This document shows positions 34,801 through 43,341 of a DNA stretch of 64,000 nucleotides, one piece after another. Origin of the DNA: Jiella mangrovi (GTDB lineage Bacteria > Pseudomonadota > Alphaproteobacteria > Rhizobiales > Rhizobiaceae); NCBI RefSeq assembly GCF_017815135.1, contig NZ_JAGJCF010000005.1:62001-126000 (forward strand), written 5' to 3'. A program made the position numbers and the translations under genes. Every line of letters starts with the position of its first letter. Within the stretch, counting starts at the first letter, position 1. The notes beneath the pieces were generated by a model, which saw nothing but the letters and a program-made list of their open reading frames with translations, was not told the DNA's origin and did not search any database.

Positions 34801-35214
34801 TCAAGCCGACTTGCGCGGTCGTCCACCTTTCTTGCCGTTCGCGCGGGCGGCCGCCGCCTTGGCTGCCGACTGCGACCTGCCGCCTTTGGACTGTACTTCG
34901 CGCATGAAGCGGGCGGTGCCGAAGATGCCGGACATCAGGCCGGTGATCGTGAAGTCGACGTCGAGCTTTTCCCAATGGAGCCCGGTGTTGCCGAGAAGCT
35001 CGACCTCCGCCAGGTCTTCGTCGCTGGCCTGCTGCAGGTCCTGGAGTGACCGCGCCGGCACCATGAATGCCGAGCCGTTCGTGAACTCGACGACGATTCG
35101 GCCGGAATCAGCGTCATAGCGCGCGCTTTTCGGCTGTGGGCGCGAGGCAAGATCATCGTCAGTGGCGCGGGTGGCGGCTTCGACTTCGCTTGCGGAGAAC
35201 TCGAATTCAGCCAT
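34801..35214 (-). CDS. DUF2442-domain protein
   Basis: A 137-residue protein. The N-terminal two thirds (AEFEFSASEVEAATRATDDDL, RYDADSGRIVVEFTNGSAFMVP, DLAEVELLGNTGLHWEKLDVDFTI) match the DUF2442 layout. The C-terminus is Lys/Arg/Ala-rich (AAARANGKKGGRPRKSA), suggesting nucleic-acid contact. Start ATG 35214 overlaps the upstream DUF4160 gene by 8 bp, so the two are coupled. Pairs of this kind are discussed as possible toxin-antitoxin modules; here that is inference. Confidence 0.8.
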   Translation of the reverse strand: MAEFEFSASEVEAATRATDDDLASRPQPKSARYDADSGRIVVEFTNGSAFMVPARSLQDLQQASDEDLAEVELLGNTGLHWEKLDVDFTITGLMSGIFGTARFMREVQSKGGRSQSAAKAAAARANGKKGGRPRKSA

Positions 35215-35437
35215 GGATTTCTCTCCACTTCTCAAGCAGGAACACCTGCTGCTCAGCGATCAGCTCAGTTGCCTTGCGCAATTCGCCCTTTCGCATCGTG
35301 TTCAGGATCAGGCGCGGCGCCAAGCCGGAGATGTCGATCTTCGCCTCACCGTCGCCGAACACATGGACATGTGCCGGCAGGTGATCGTCCTTGAAGACGA
35401 CGATGCGGAACGGACCGGATCGCAGCACTGTGACCAT
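35207..35437 (-). CDS. DUF4160-domain protein
   Basis: A 76-residue protein: VLRSGPFRIVVFKDDHLPAHVHVFGDGEAKI is the diagnostic part, with the conserved H-x-P-A-H-x-H triad, a possible metal or nuclease-like site. It is translated just ahead of the DUF2442 gene and overlaps it. ATG 35437 follows a weak site. The small size, overlap and partner suggest a toxin-antitoxin-like or stress module, not proven. Confidence 0.82.
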   Translation of the reverse strand: MVTVLRSGPFRIVVFKDDHLPAHVHVFGDGEAKIDISGLAPRLILNTMRKGELRKATELIAEQQVFLLEKWREIHG

Positions 35438-35582
35438 CCAGACAGTATAACCCGTCTAGTTGGGTTTTGGAAGCGTGGGTCTTGTACCGTCGGCCCCCTG
35501 CCTTTGACCGGCGCCAAGGGGGGACGCGCAATCGCCGCTCGCAGTCATTAATTGAGAATGCTTGACGTGGTTTTGGATTAGC

Positions 35583-36785
35583 TCACGCCAGATCCGCCAC
35601 CACCGCGTCCAGCACCATCATCCCCGCCGGCGTCGCCCGGATCCGGTCCGGGCCGAGGCGTTCGATCATCCCGTGGCTGGCCAGATCGTTTTCACTCGCC
35701 CGGTCGATGTCGCGGCCGGCGAGCTTGCGCCAGCGAGCAAGGTCGATCCCTTCTGTCAGGCGCAGCCCCATGAGCAGGAGTTCGTCGGCCTGTTCTTCGA
35801 GGCTCAAGGCCTCGTCGGTCAGAGCGCCTGAATCCCAGCTTTCAACCATTTTCAGCCAGGTCTCCGGCAGCGGCTCGTTGGCGATGGCGTGGCGTTGGCC
35901 GTTTTCGCCCTTGAGACGGCCATGGGCGCCGGGGCCGACACCGGCATAATAGCCGTAGCGCCAGTAGCTGAGGTTGTGCCGCGATTCGGCACCGGGGACG
36001 GCATGGTTGGAAATCTCGTAGGCCGGCAGGCCGCGCGCGGCCGTGATCTGCTGCGTCGTCTCGTAGAGTTCGGCAGAAAGTTCGCCGTCCGGGACGATCA
36101 GCTTGCCGGCCTTGTGGAGATCGAAGAAGGGCGTGCCCATCTCGATGGTCAGCTGGTAGAGCGACAGATGATCGGCAGCGAGATCGATCGCCTGGTTGAG
36201 TTCGGCTTCCCAGGTTTCGACCGTCTGGTTCGGCCGGGCATAGATCAGATCGAAGGACAGGCGCGGGAAGATCTCGCGGGCGAGGCGGATGGCTTCGAGC
36301 GCCGTCTTGACGTCGTGCAGCCGGCCGAGGCGTCTGAGATCAGGATCGTTCAGCGCCTGGACGCCGAGCGAAACGCGATTGACGCCCGCCGCACGGTAGC
36401 CCCGGAAACGCGAGGCCTCGACGCTGGACGGGTTTGCCTCCAGCGTCACTTCCGCTTCGGGGGCGATCGTCCAGTTCGCTGCGACGGCGTCCATCAATGC
36501 GCCGACGGTCTCGGGCGCCATCAGGCTCGGCGTGCCGCCGCCGAAGAAGATCGAGGTCACCGTTTCGCCGGCCGAGCGCCGCGCCGCCTCCTTCAGCTCG
36601 CGCTCGAAGGCCGCGACATAGCGGGGCTGATCGACGGGCGAGCGCCGCACATGGCTGTTGAAGTCGCAATAGGGGCACTTGGCCGCGCAGAACGGCCAAT
36701 GGATGTAGACCCCGAAGCCTGGAGCGGCCGGCACTTTGGCGAAGGGCAGAATTCCGGCGGTCTTGTGCGGCGACATCACGTTCAT
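35583..36785 (-). CDS. hemW: Radical SAM family heme chaperone HemW
   Basis: A 400-residue radical SAM protein that binds heme and passes it to target proteins. The [4Fe-4S] motif CAAKCPYCDFNSH (CxxxCxxC) lies near residue 28. GGGTPSLM, VTLEANPSSVE and RVSLGVQALND are family motifs, and the C-terminal HemN_C region includes RHNLSYWRYGYYAGVGPGAHG. ATG 36785 follows GGGGACG and lies 10 bp after the rdgB stop, in the rph-rdgB-hemW operon. Confidence 0.95.
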   Translation of the reverse strand: MNVMSPHKTAGILPFAKVPAAPGFGVYIHWPFCAAKCPYCDFNSHVRRSPVDQPRYVAAFERELKEAARRSAGETVTSIFFGGGTPSLMAPETVGALMDAVAANWTIAPEAEVTLEANPSSVEASRFRGYRAAGVNRVSLGVQALNDPDLRRLGRLHDVKTALEAIRLAREIFPRLSFDLIYARPNQTVETWEAELNQAIDLAADHLSLYQLTIEMGTPFFDLHKAGKLIVPDGELSAELYETTQQITAARGLPAYEISNHAVPGAESRHNLSYWRYGYYAGVGPGAHGRLKGENGQRHAIANEPLPETWLKMVESWDSGALTDEALSLEEQADELLLMGLRLTEGIDLARWRKLAGRDIDRASENDLASHGMIERLGPDRIRATPAGMMVLDAVVADLA

Positions 36786-36795
36786 CTCGTCCCCG

Positions 36796-37443
36796 TCATT
36801 CCACCCCGAGGGCGTGTTGCGCGAATTTCTGGAAGGCCCGGGCTCTGTGCGACAGCGGTGGTTTTTTCTGGCCCGGCGTCCACGCATGCTTTTCCGCCGA
36901 CATCATCTCGCCGAAGGTGCGGCTCTCGCCTTCGGGCAGGAAGATCGGATCGTAGCCGAAGCCCTTGTCGCCGACCGGCGGCCAGACGACCGTCCCGTCG
37001 ACCTCGCCGCGAAAGAACTCCGGCTCATGGCCGGGGCGCGCCAGACAGAGAACGGCGACGAAGGTGGCCTTGCGCTTGTCTGGCGTGGTGGCGCCGGCCG
37101 CCTGGAGCTTCTCCTCGACATTGCGCATCGCCATGGCGAAGTCGCGGTCCGGGCCGCCCCAGCGCGCCGAATAGATGCCGGGATCGCCGTTCAAGGCTTC
37201 AATTGCGATACCGCTGTCGTCCGACAGCGAGGCGAGACCCGTCGCCTTCAGGGCGGCGAGCGCCTTGATCGCGGCGTTTTCCTCGAAGGTGTTTCCGGTC
37301 TCTTCGGGGTCGTCGAGGCCCTTGTCGGCGGCGGACGTCACCTGAAAGCCGAAGGGCTCCATCAGCTCGCGGATTTCCCAGATCTTGCCCTTGTTGTGGC
37401 TGGCGACGAGCAGGGGGCCGTCTTCCGGGGTCAAGAGCGCCAT
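36796..37443 (-). CDS. rdgB: RdgB/HAM1 family non-canonical purine NTP pyrophosphatase
   Basis: A 215-residue house-cleaning enzyme that hydrolyses dITP, XTP and related nucleotides. Motifs: [17 protein letters not shown] at the N-terminus, [40 protein letters not shown] and the C-terminal [14 protein letters not shown] 37443 shares one base with the rph stop (TGATG), indicating coupling. Confidence 0.96.
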   Translation of the reverse strand: MALLTPEDGPLLVASHNKGKIWEIRELMEPFGFQVTSAADKGLDDPEETGNTFEENAAIKALAALKATGLASLSDDSGIAIEALNGDPGIYSARWGGPDRDFAMAMRNVEEKLQAAGATTPDKRKATFVAVLCLARPGHEPEFFRGEVDGTVVWPPVGDKGFGYDPIFLPEGESRTFGEMMSAEKHAWTPGQKKPPLSHRARAFQKFAQHALGVE

Positions 37444-38165
37444 CAGTGATCTCCGAGCACCTGGCGCTGGGTCTCGACCAGCTCGCCGATGCCCTTGCGT
37501 GCGAGCTTCAACAGGTTGAGGAACTCGTCTTCCGAGAAGGGCGCGCCCTCGGCGGTGCCCTGGATCTCGACGATCCCGCCGGCCCCTGTCATGACGAAAT
37601 TGGCGTCGGTCTCGGCGGTGGAATCCTCGGCATAGTCGAGATCGAGCACAGGCTCGTTCTTGTAGATGCCGCAGGAGACGGCGGCGACATGGCCGAGAAG
37701 GACGTCGTGGCGCTTCACCATCGAGCGCTCCTCCATCCACTTCAAACACTCGGACAGCGCCACGAAGCCGCCGGTGATCGCGGCGGTGCGCGTGCCGCCA
37801 TCGGCCTGCAGCACGTCGCAGTCGACGGTGATCTGGCGCTCGCCGAGCGCCTGCAGATCGACGATGGAGCGCAGCGAACGGCCGATCAGCCGCTGGATCT
37901 CCTGGGTGCGGCCGGACTGCTTGCCCTGGGCCGCCTCGCGGCGCATCCGGTCCCCGGTGGCGCGGGGCAGCATGCCATATTCGGCCGTCACCCAGCCCTT
38001 GCCGGTGTTCTTCAGAAACGGCGGCACGCGCTCTTCGAGGCTTGCCATGCACAGAACTTCGGTATTGCCGAATCTGACGAGGCAGGAGCCCTCGGCATGG
38101 CGCGAGACGCCGGTATCCATCGAGACGTCGCGCATGGCGTCATTGGGGCGTTTGGAAGGGCGCAT
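37443..38165 (-). CDS. rph: Ribonuclease PH
   Basis: A 240-residue phosphorolytic 3'-5' exoribonuclease that trims tRNA precursors. The start [12 protein letters not shown] (ATG 38165) matches the family N-terminus, although the frame continues upstream. [37 protein letters not shown]-type sequence and [21 protein letters not shown] are diagnostic. First gene of the rph-rdgB-hemW operon and divergent from hrcA after a 2.6-kb insertion. Confidence 0.95.
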   Translation of the reverse strand: MRPSKRPNDAMRDVSMDTGVSRHAEGSCLVRFGNTEVLCMASLEERVPPFLKNTGKGWVTAEYGMLPRATGDRMRREAAQGKQSGRTQEIQRLIGRSLRSIVDLQALGERQITVDCDVLQADGGTRTAAITGGFVALSECLKWMEERSMVKRHDVLLGHVAAVSCGIYKNEPVLDLDYAEDSTAETDANFVMTGAGGIVEIQGTAEGAPFSEDEFLNLLKLARKGIGELVETQRQVLGDH

Positions 38166-38361
38166 GGCGGATGTCTCGCTTTTGCTTCGAATTGTCATGG
38201 TTAATGGCGTGTTATTGCGCCGGGCTTGTATCGGGAAAGGGCGCTGCGCGCAAAGGGTTCGGCGGTGCGAAGCGCAAGCGATTTCAGCGGGGGCGTCATC
38301 GTGGGCGCAGTGCCGCCTGTCCCGCTGCGAGGGACGCAAGCTGAAGCGCTGCCCCCTCCAC

Positions 38362-38392
38362 CTCGTCATCCCGGGCTTGACCCGGGATCCAT
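38362..38392 (+). repeat. 31-bp palindromic repeat, left copy
   Basis: A unit containing CCCGGG-CTTGA-CCCGGG flanked by TCGTCAT and ATCCAT; it matches the reverse complement of the copy at 38507-38537 at 30 of 31 positions. Palindromic units of this type are common between alphaproteobacterial genes. Confidence 0.75.
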
Positions 38393-38506
38393 GCCTCTGC
38401 CGATCCGCTATAAAGTCGTTTTCAGGAAGTTTTGGCGGCCGGTTCCGACTGAAAAGACGGAGAGAGGGACCCGTTCAACAACGGATTATCGCTTCGCCGC
38501 CGAGGA

Positions 38507-38537
38507 ATGGATCCCGGGTCAGGCCCGGGATGACGAG
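38507..38537 (-). repeat. 31-bp palindromic repeat, right (inverted) copy
   Basis: Inverted partner of 38362-38392. The two copies bound about 114 bp of non-coding sequence. The whole gap 38166-38684 upstream of rph otherwise shows no supported gene. Confidence 0.75.
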
Positions 38538-38684
38538 CCGGGTGGCGATCGCGTTGCTGGCAATTTGGCGAGATCGAGGGGATAGCGTTGCCGGCGTCAA
38601 TCGCGGGTGCTTTGCCGCCACCTGCGTTGCCCTGCTGCGGTTGCGACCATATGGTCGGCAGGCGACAATTCTGGAAATAGTGCC

Positions 38685-39290
38685 ATGGCTCTTCAGGAAG
38701 AGGCTCGGATTTCGGCAGACGCGTTTCTTGCGTGGGCCGCAACCCGGGAAGAGCGGTTCGAACTCGTCGACGGCCGTATCGTCCGGATGATGACCGGCGC
38801 CAAGCAAAGCCACAACGTCGTCACCGCCAACATCGTAGCGGCGCTCCTGCCGCAGGCGCGGCGAGGCGGCTGCCGCACCACCGCCAGCGATACGGCCGTG
38901 AGAACCTCGGCCGCCGGAATCCGCTATCCTGATGTCGTGGTCGATTGCGGACCGTCCGACCCGGACGCGATCGAGGCGTCGTGCCCGGCGATGGTGGTGG
39001 AAGTGGCCTCTCCGGGCACCTCGGCGATCGATGCCACCGACAAGCTCGACGAATACCAGTCGCACCCGGATGTCCGGCTCATCCTGTTCGTCGATCCCGA
39101 CGTCCTGTCTCTCAAGCTCTACAGACGGGATATTGAGGGCAGGTGGCGCGTCGAGAAGTATGGCGTCCTGGATGAGACCATTCCGCTTCCCGAGATCGGC
39201 GGATCGCTGGCCGTCGCCGAGATCTATGCGACGCTCGATCCCGCGCCGGGCCCGTCGCTGCGGCTGGTTGACGGGCCGACGCCCCGCTGA
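38685..39290 (+). CDS. Uma2-family (DUF820) PD-(D/E)xK nuclease-like protein
   Basis: A 201-residue protein of the Uma2 family. It has FLAWAATREERFELVDGRIVRM, SHNVVTANIVAALL, IRYPDVVVDCGP (catalytic Asp) and MVVEVASPGTSAID (E-V-x-S variant of ExK), plus KLDEYQSHPDVRLILFVD. The fold is nuclease-like; the function is undetermined and the family is often expanded in accessory DNA. ATG 38685 follows GGAAA. Inserted between rph and hrcA. Confidence 0.88.
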   Translation: MALQEEARISADAFLAWAATREERFELVDGRIVRMMTGAKQSHNVVTANIVAALLPQARRGGCRTTASDTAVRTSAAGIRYPDVVVDCGPSDPDAIEASCPAMVVEVASPGTSAIDATDKLDEYQSHPDVRLILFVDPDVLSLKLYRRDIEGRWRVEKYGVLDETIPLPEIGGSLAVAEIYATLDPAPGPSLRLVDGPTPR

Positions 39291-39425
39291 GCAGTCCGCG
39301 TTTGCTGCCGGATCACGCCTCAAAACGGTACGACCCGTTCTTTTGCGCCGCAAAATCCGCTTGCTCTCGGCTTCCAGCCGACTAACCTCTCGGCAAAACA
39401 GCGTAACAACAGGACAGGACTGCCA

Positions 39426-40658
39426 ATGACCGACGTGATCGTTCTCGGCGCCGGCATGGCGGGGGTCGGCGCCGCGCTGGCGTTGCAGGCGCAGGGCAAG
39501 GACGTCGTGATCGTCGATCGCAAGGCGAGCTTTGCAGGCGAGGCGAGTTACGGCAATGCGGGGATCATTCAGGCGGAGGCGGTCGAGCCCTATGCCATGC
39601 CGACGGATATTCCTTCTCTGCTGGCCATCGCCCTGAAGCGCACCAACGACGTCGAGTGGCATGTCGAGCCCATCCTGGCCGAGCTGCGCAGCCTTCTTGC
39701 CTATTTCCGCAATTCCCAGCCCGGCCGGCTGAAGACCATCTCCGCGACATACGGCAAGCTGATCCGCCGCTCGCGCGAGGATCATGCCCCCCTGATCGAG
39801 GCGGCCGGAGCCGACGCACTGATCCGCAGGGACGGCTTCCATCAGGCCTACCGGGACGGGGCGAAGCTCGCGGCGGCGGTAAAAAAGGCCGAACGGATCA
39901 ACGAGGTTTTCGGTGTCGGCTTCACCGCGCTCGACGGCGAGAGGCTGATGGCGGCCGAGCCGGCTCTGAAGCCCGGCTTTGCCGGCGCAATCCACTGGAC
40001 CGATTCCTGGTGCTGCTCCAGCCCCGGCGATCTGACGCGCGCTTATGGCGAACTTTTCCTGAAGCGCGGTGGCAAGCTGCTCGATGGCGATGCCGAGACG
40101 CTGGCACAGGACAAGACCGGCTGGCGGATCGACACCCATGACGGCGTGATCACCGCGAAGGACGCTCTGATCTGCCTCGGCGCTTGGTCTCCCAAGCTGT
40201 TGACGCGTTTCGGCTACAAGATCCCGATGGTGCGCAAGCGCGGCTATCATCAGCATTTCCAGAACAACCCGCTCGACAAGCCGCTGATGGACGCTTCCGT
40301 CGGCGCGGTGTTCGTGCCGATGAAAGCGGGGATGCGCATCACCACCGGCGCCGAGCTGACGGCCATGCAGGCGACGCAGAACCTTCGCCAGCTGCACGAG
40401 GCGGAAGAGGGAGCCCGTAAGGTGCTGGATTTTGGCGGCCCGGTGGAGAACCGCCCCTGGCATGGCACGCGGCCCTGCATGCCGGACATGCTGCCAGTCG
40501 TCGGCAAAGCCCCCAGGCATGACGGGCTCTGGTTCGATTTCGGCCATGGCCATCAGGGGTTCACGCTCGGACCGACGACCGGCGTGCTGCTGGCCGATCT
40601 GATGGCGGGAAGAGCTGATCCGGTGATGGAAGCCTTGTCTCCAGCACGTCTGTCCTGA
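39426..40658 (+). CDS. DadA-like FAD-dependent oxidoreductase (D-amino-acid dehydrogenase family)
   Basis: A 410-residue flavoprotein. The N-terminus VIVLGAGMAGVGAALALQAQGKDVVIVDR is the FAD-binding fold; GEASYGNAGII is the DadA-type motif after it; the C-terminal RPWHGTRPCMPDMLPVVGKA and FGHGHQGFTLGPTTG close the FAD site. It probably oxidises a D-amino acid or other secondary amine and passes electrons to the membrane. AGGA precedes the ATG. Lone gene. Confidence 0.9.
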   Translation: MTDVIVLGAGMAGVGAALALQAQGKDVVIVDRKASFAGEASYGNAGIIQAEAVEPYAMPTDIPSLLAIALKRTNDVEWHVEPILAELRSLLAYFRNSQPGRLKTISATYGKLIRRSREDHAPLIEAAGADALIRRDGFHQAYRDGAKLAAAVKKAERINEVFGVGFTALDGERLMAAEPALKPGFAGAIHWTDSWCCSSPGDLTRAYGELFLKRGGKLLDGDAETLAQDKTGWRIDTHDGVITAKDALICLGAWSPKLLTRFGYKIPMVRKRGYHQHFQNNPLDKPLMDASVGAVFVPMKAGMRITTGAELTAMQATQNLRQLHEAEEGARKVLDFGGPVENRPWHGTRPCMPDMLPVVGKAPRHDGLWFDFGHGHQGFTLGPTTGVLLADLMAGRADPVMEALSPARLS

Positions 40659-40710
40659 CCTTGGCAGGGCGCAAACGCAGCGCGGCGGGCGCAGCGACGA
40701 TCGGGCGCGT

Positions 40711-40739
40711 CTTTCATCCGTCGCGCCGCATCCCTATAG
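40711..40739 (+). promoter_or_regulatory. Possible sigma32 (RpoH)-type promoter of hrcA
   Basis: CTTT (40711-40714) is followed after 18 bp by CCTATAG (40733-40739), close to the alphaproteobacterial heat-shock pattern CTTG-N17-18-CYTATNT, with one mismatch in each half. It ends about 37 bp before the hrcA ATG. The same bases include TATAGT, so a sigma70 -10 element is an alternative. Confidence 0.35.
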
Positions 40740-40775
40740 TATGACCATGTTTCACCCCGGCCTTTTGGGTTTTTG

Positions 40776-41879
40776 ATGTCCGTCAGTGACCTGGCCAGAA
40801 TTCAGGTTCCACCGCTCGACGATCGCGGCCGCGAGATCTTCCGGCTGATCGTCGAGAGCTATCTCGATCAGGGCGAGCCGGTTGGTTCGCGCATGCTGTC
40901 GAAGCTTTTGACCTCGTCGCTGTCGCCGGCCTCGGTGCGAAACGTGATGAGCGATCTCGAAGCGCTCGGGCTGATCTATTCGCCGCATGTCTCGGCCGGT
41001 CGGATGCCGACCGAGATCGGTCTCCGGTTTTTCGTCGACGCCTTTCTGGAAGTCGGCGATCTCGCCGCCTCCGAACGTGACGAGATCGAGGAGAAGGTGC
41101 GGCTCGTCGGCGACGGGCGCGGGGTGGAAAACCTTCTCACCGAAGCGAGCAATCTTCTGTCCGGCCTGTCGCGCGGCGCCGGCATCGTGGTGACGACGAA
41201 GTCCGACCTTCGCCTCAAGCATGTCGAGTTCATCCGGCTGGAGCCCACCAAGGGTCTCGCCGTTCTCGTCGGCGAAAACGGCGAGGTGGAAAACCGCATC
41301 TTCGACCTGCCGGCCGGCGTCACCGCATCGCAGCTCGTCGAGGCGGCGAATTTCCTCAACGCCCATGTGGTGGGCCGGACGCTCGGCGAGGCGCAGGCGC
41401 GAATCGCCGCTTTGAAGGACGAGACGTCGAGCGCGCTCGACCTTCTGTCCCAGGCACTGGTCGACCAGGGCCTCGCGATCTGGTCCGGCGCCTCTGCGGG
41501 ACAGCCGGCGCAGTTGATCGTGCGCGGCAGGGCGAATCTTCTGGAAAACATTTCCGCATCCGAGGACATCGAACGGCTGCGCCTTCTCTTCGACGACCTC
41601 GAGACCAAGAACGGCATGATCGAGCTGCTCGGCCTTGCGGAAGCCGGCAATGGCGTCAGGATCTTCATCGGATCGGAGAACAAGCTGTTTTCCCTGTCCG
41701 GCTCCTCGCTCATCGTCGCGCCCTACAAGGGCGGAGGCGGCACCGAGAGCGTCGTCGGCGCGGTCGGCGTCATCGGGCCGACGCGGCTGAATTATCGCCG
41801 CGTCGTTCCCATGGTCGACTATACGGCTCGGATCGTATCGAGGCTCCTTCAGAACAGGTCCGGCGACGGCGAGGCTTGA
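40776..41879 (+). CDS. hrcA: Heat-inducible transcriptional repressor HrcA
   Basis: A 367-residue repressor that binds CIRCE operators of chaperone genes. N-terminal winged helix: [63 protein letters not shown]. The C-terminal GAF-like domain ends with [28 protein letters not shown] 40776 (a TTG precedes it directly). Upstream of grpE as in many Hyphomicrobiales. No CIRCE element was recognised in the window. Confidence 0.96.
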   Translation: MSVSDLARIQVPPLDDRGREIFRLIVESYLDQGEPVGSRMLSKLLTSSLSPASVRNVMSDLEALGLIYSPHVSAGRMPTEIGLRFFVDAFLEVGDLAASERDEIEEKVRLVGDGRGVENLLTEASNLLSGLSRGAGIVVTTKSDLRLKHVEFIRLEPTKGLAVLVGENGEVENRIFDLPAGVTASQLVEAANFLNAHVVGRTLGEAQARIAALKDETSSALDLLSQALVDQGLAIWSGASAGQPAQLIVRGRANLLENISASEDIERLRLLFDDLETKNGMIELLGLAEAGNGVRIFIGSENKLFSLSGSSLIVAPYKGGGGTESVVGAVGVIGPTRLNYRRVVPMVDYTARIVSRLLQNRSGDGEA

Positions 41880-42050
41880 TTTCTTGGGCATTCAATTCGA
41901 TATCCCGCTGCGATAACGCATTTGCGCAAAGGCTCGGCGCCGCGGTTCCTGAAAGGGACAGCGGCCGTGTCTTTCGTGCGGCTGACAACCGGCGCCGGTA
42001 ACCGACAGGTCACAAGGCGCCCTTAAGACGAACGGGACGAAGGAGGGATG

Positions 42051-42764
42051 ATGAGCGAGACCGGCAGGAATGAGGGCGAGAGCCACGAGACCGAAGCCAC
42101 CGAGAACGCCGCCGCCGAGAGCGACGCCGCCTCCGGCACGGCCACGGCGCAGGCCTCGCACTGGGGCGCGGGGGCCGCGGCCTATGAAGAGGCGGCCGGC
42201 GATGCCGGGGAGATGGATGAAGGCATCGACCCCGAGCGGGTCGCCGCGCTGGAAGCCGAAAATGCCGACGTCAAGGACCGCCTGTTGCGGCTTGCCGCCG
42301 ACATGGAGAATCTGCGCCGGCGCACCGAGCGCGAGATCAAGGACGCCCGTACCTATGCGGTGACAGGCTTTGCGCGCGAGATGCTGTCGGTCGCCGACAA
42401 TCTTTCGCGGGCCCTCGACGCGGTGCCCGAAGAGCATCGCTCGGACGAGTCCTCCGGCCTCAAGGCGCTGATCGAAGGCGTCGAGATGACCGAGAAAGGC
42501 CTGATTTCGACGCTTGAGAAGCATGGCGTCCGCAAGCTCGATCCGGAAGGCCAGCGCTTCGATCCGAACTTCCATCAGGCGATGTTCGAAATCCCCAATC
42601 CGAACGTGCCCAACGGCACGGTGCTGCAGGTCGTTCAGGCCGGCTACGCGATCGGGGAACGGGTTTTGCGGCCGGCCATGGTCGGCGTTTCCAAGGGCGG
42701 TCCGAAAGCGGGTGCGGCCGAGGCCAAGCCGGCGGACGCGACGGCAGAGCAGGGCGGCGCCTGA
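42051..42764 (+). CDS. grpE: Nucleotide exchange factor GrpE
   Basis: A 237-residue co-chaperone that releases ADP from DnaK. The N-terminal ~60 residues are acidic and Ala-rich, then a long coiled coil ([26 protein letters not shown]) and the beta-domain GRPE signature in [21 protein letters not shown] and [28 protein letters not shown] lies just upstream; ATG 42051 gives 4-nt spacing, while the adjacent ATG 42048 touches the site. Follows hrcA by 171 bp. Confidence 0.95.
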   Translation: MSETGRNEGESHETEATENAAAESDAASGTATAQASHWGAGAAAYEEAAGDAGEMDEGIDPERVAALEAENADVKDRLLRLAADMENLRRRTEREIKDARTYAVTGFAREMLSVADNLSRALDAVPEEHRSDESSGLKALIEGVEMTEKGLISTLEKHGVRKLDPEGQRFDPNFHQAMFEIPNPNVPNGTVLQVVQAGYAIGERVLRPAMVGVSKGGPKAGAAEAKPADATAEQGGA

Positions 42765-42862
42765 TCGTCTCCATCACGGCAGCGCCAGACCCGTCTAGCG
42801 GCTCGTGAGAACGCGACGACGGGTATTCTTCCGAAAAAAAAACGGCGCAATCGCCCCAGTCC

Positions 42863-42906
42863 CCTCATCCTGAGGCGCCGCCGCAGGCGGCTTCGAAGGG
42901 CGAGGC
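42863..42906 (+). repeat. Palindromic intergenic repeat, copy 1
   Basis: Begins CCTCATCCTGAGG, includes the small hairpin GCCGCCGCAGGCGGC and ends CGAAGGGCGAGGC. A longer inverted copy lies at 42975-43030. Elements of this form are abundant between genes of Hyphomicrobiales. Confidence 0.7.
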
Positions 42907-42974
42907 GGAGCGCTGTCGGCGGATACCTCGCAGACCCAGCCACCACAAAAGCGGACAATCGCTTTGGCTGTGAG

Positions 42975-43030
42975 GCCTCGCCCTTCGAGGCCCGACCGCT
43001 CTGCGCGCGGCCGGGCACCTCAGGATGAGG
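42975..43030 (-). repeat. Palindromic intergenic repeat, inverted copy 2
   Basis: Read on the minus strand it begins CCTCATCCTGAGG and ends CTCGAAGGGCGAGGC like copy 1, with a longer central part. The pair forms a potential ~170-nt hairpin in the grpE-dnaB gap. Confidence 0.7.
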
Positions 43031-43091
43031 TCACGGGGAAAGTTGGCGTCTTCGAAAAGGTGGCGAAGTTTATGCGCCGCCTTCGAGCGCC

Positions 43092-43183
43092 GTGCGTCCG
43101 AATGGACGCACAAAGGACGCTCTAACTTATCGAATCACCGCATCGTGCTTTCCGAAAATCGATTTCGATTTTCGGGCCGATGC
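43092..43183 (+). repeat. Double-hairpin intergenic element upstream of dnaB
   Basis: Hairpin 1: GTGCGTCC-gaat-GGACGCAC (43092-43111), then the linker AAAGGACGCTCTAACTTATC, then hairpin 2: CCGAAAATCG-attt-CGATTTTCGG (43152-43175) enclosed by GCATCG / CGATGC (43140-43145, 43178-43183). From general knowledge this layout recurs in intergenic regions of many Hyphomicrobiales. The gap 42765-43341 contains this element, the repeat pair and no supported gene. Confidence 0.65.
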
Positions 43184-43341
43184 TGTAGCCCGTCATCCCC
43201 GTTACCATCCCCACCTTATCCACATTTCCAGAAGGCGACGTCGTGGTTGGCGGTCAGCCGCTCGTTTCCTTTGTGGCGAATCGCGCCTTGGTGTAGGTCA
43301 TGCACTTTCGTGCGATCATGACGACGAGGGGTGCTACGGCG

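Noticed and set aside
34451-34907. Several short overlapping frames on both strands between the kinase-like gene and the DUF pair
   Set aside because: None has a ribosome-binding site, domain or consistent codon bias; a gene remnant cannot be shown.
41883-41912. CTTG followed by CCCGCTGCG upstream of grpE as a heat-shock promoter
   Set aside because: The -10 part lacks the TAT core of the alphaproteobacterial sigma32 pattern.
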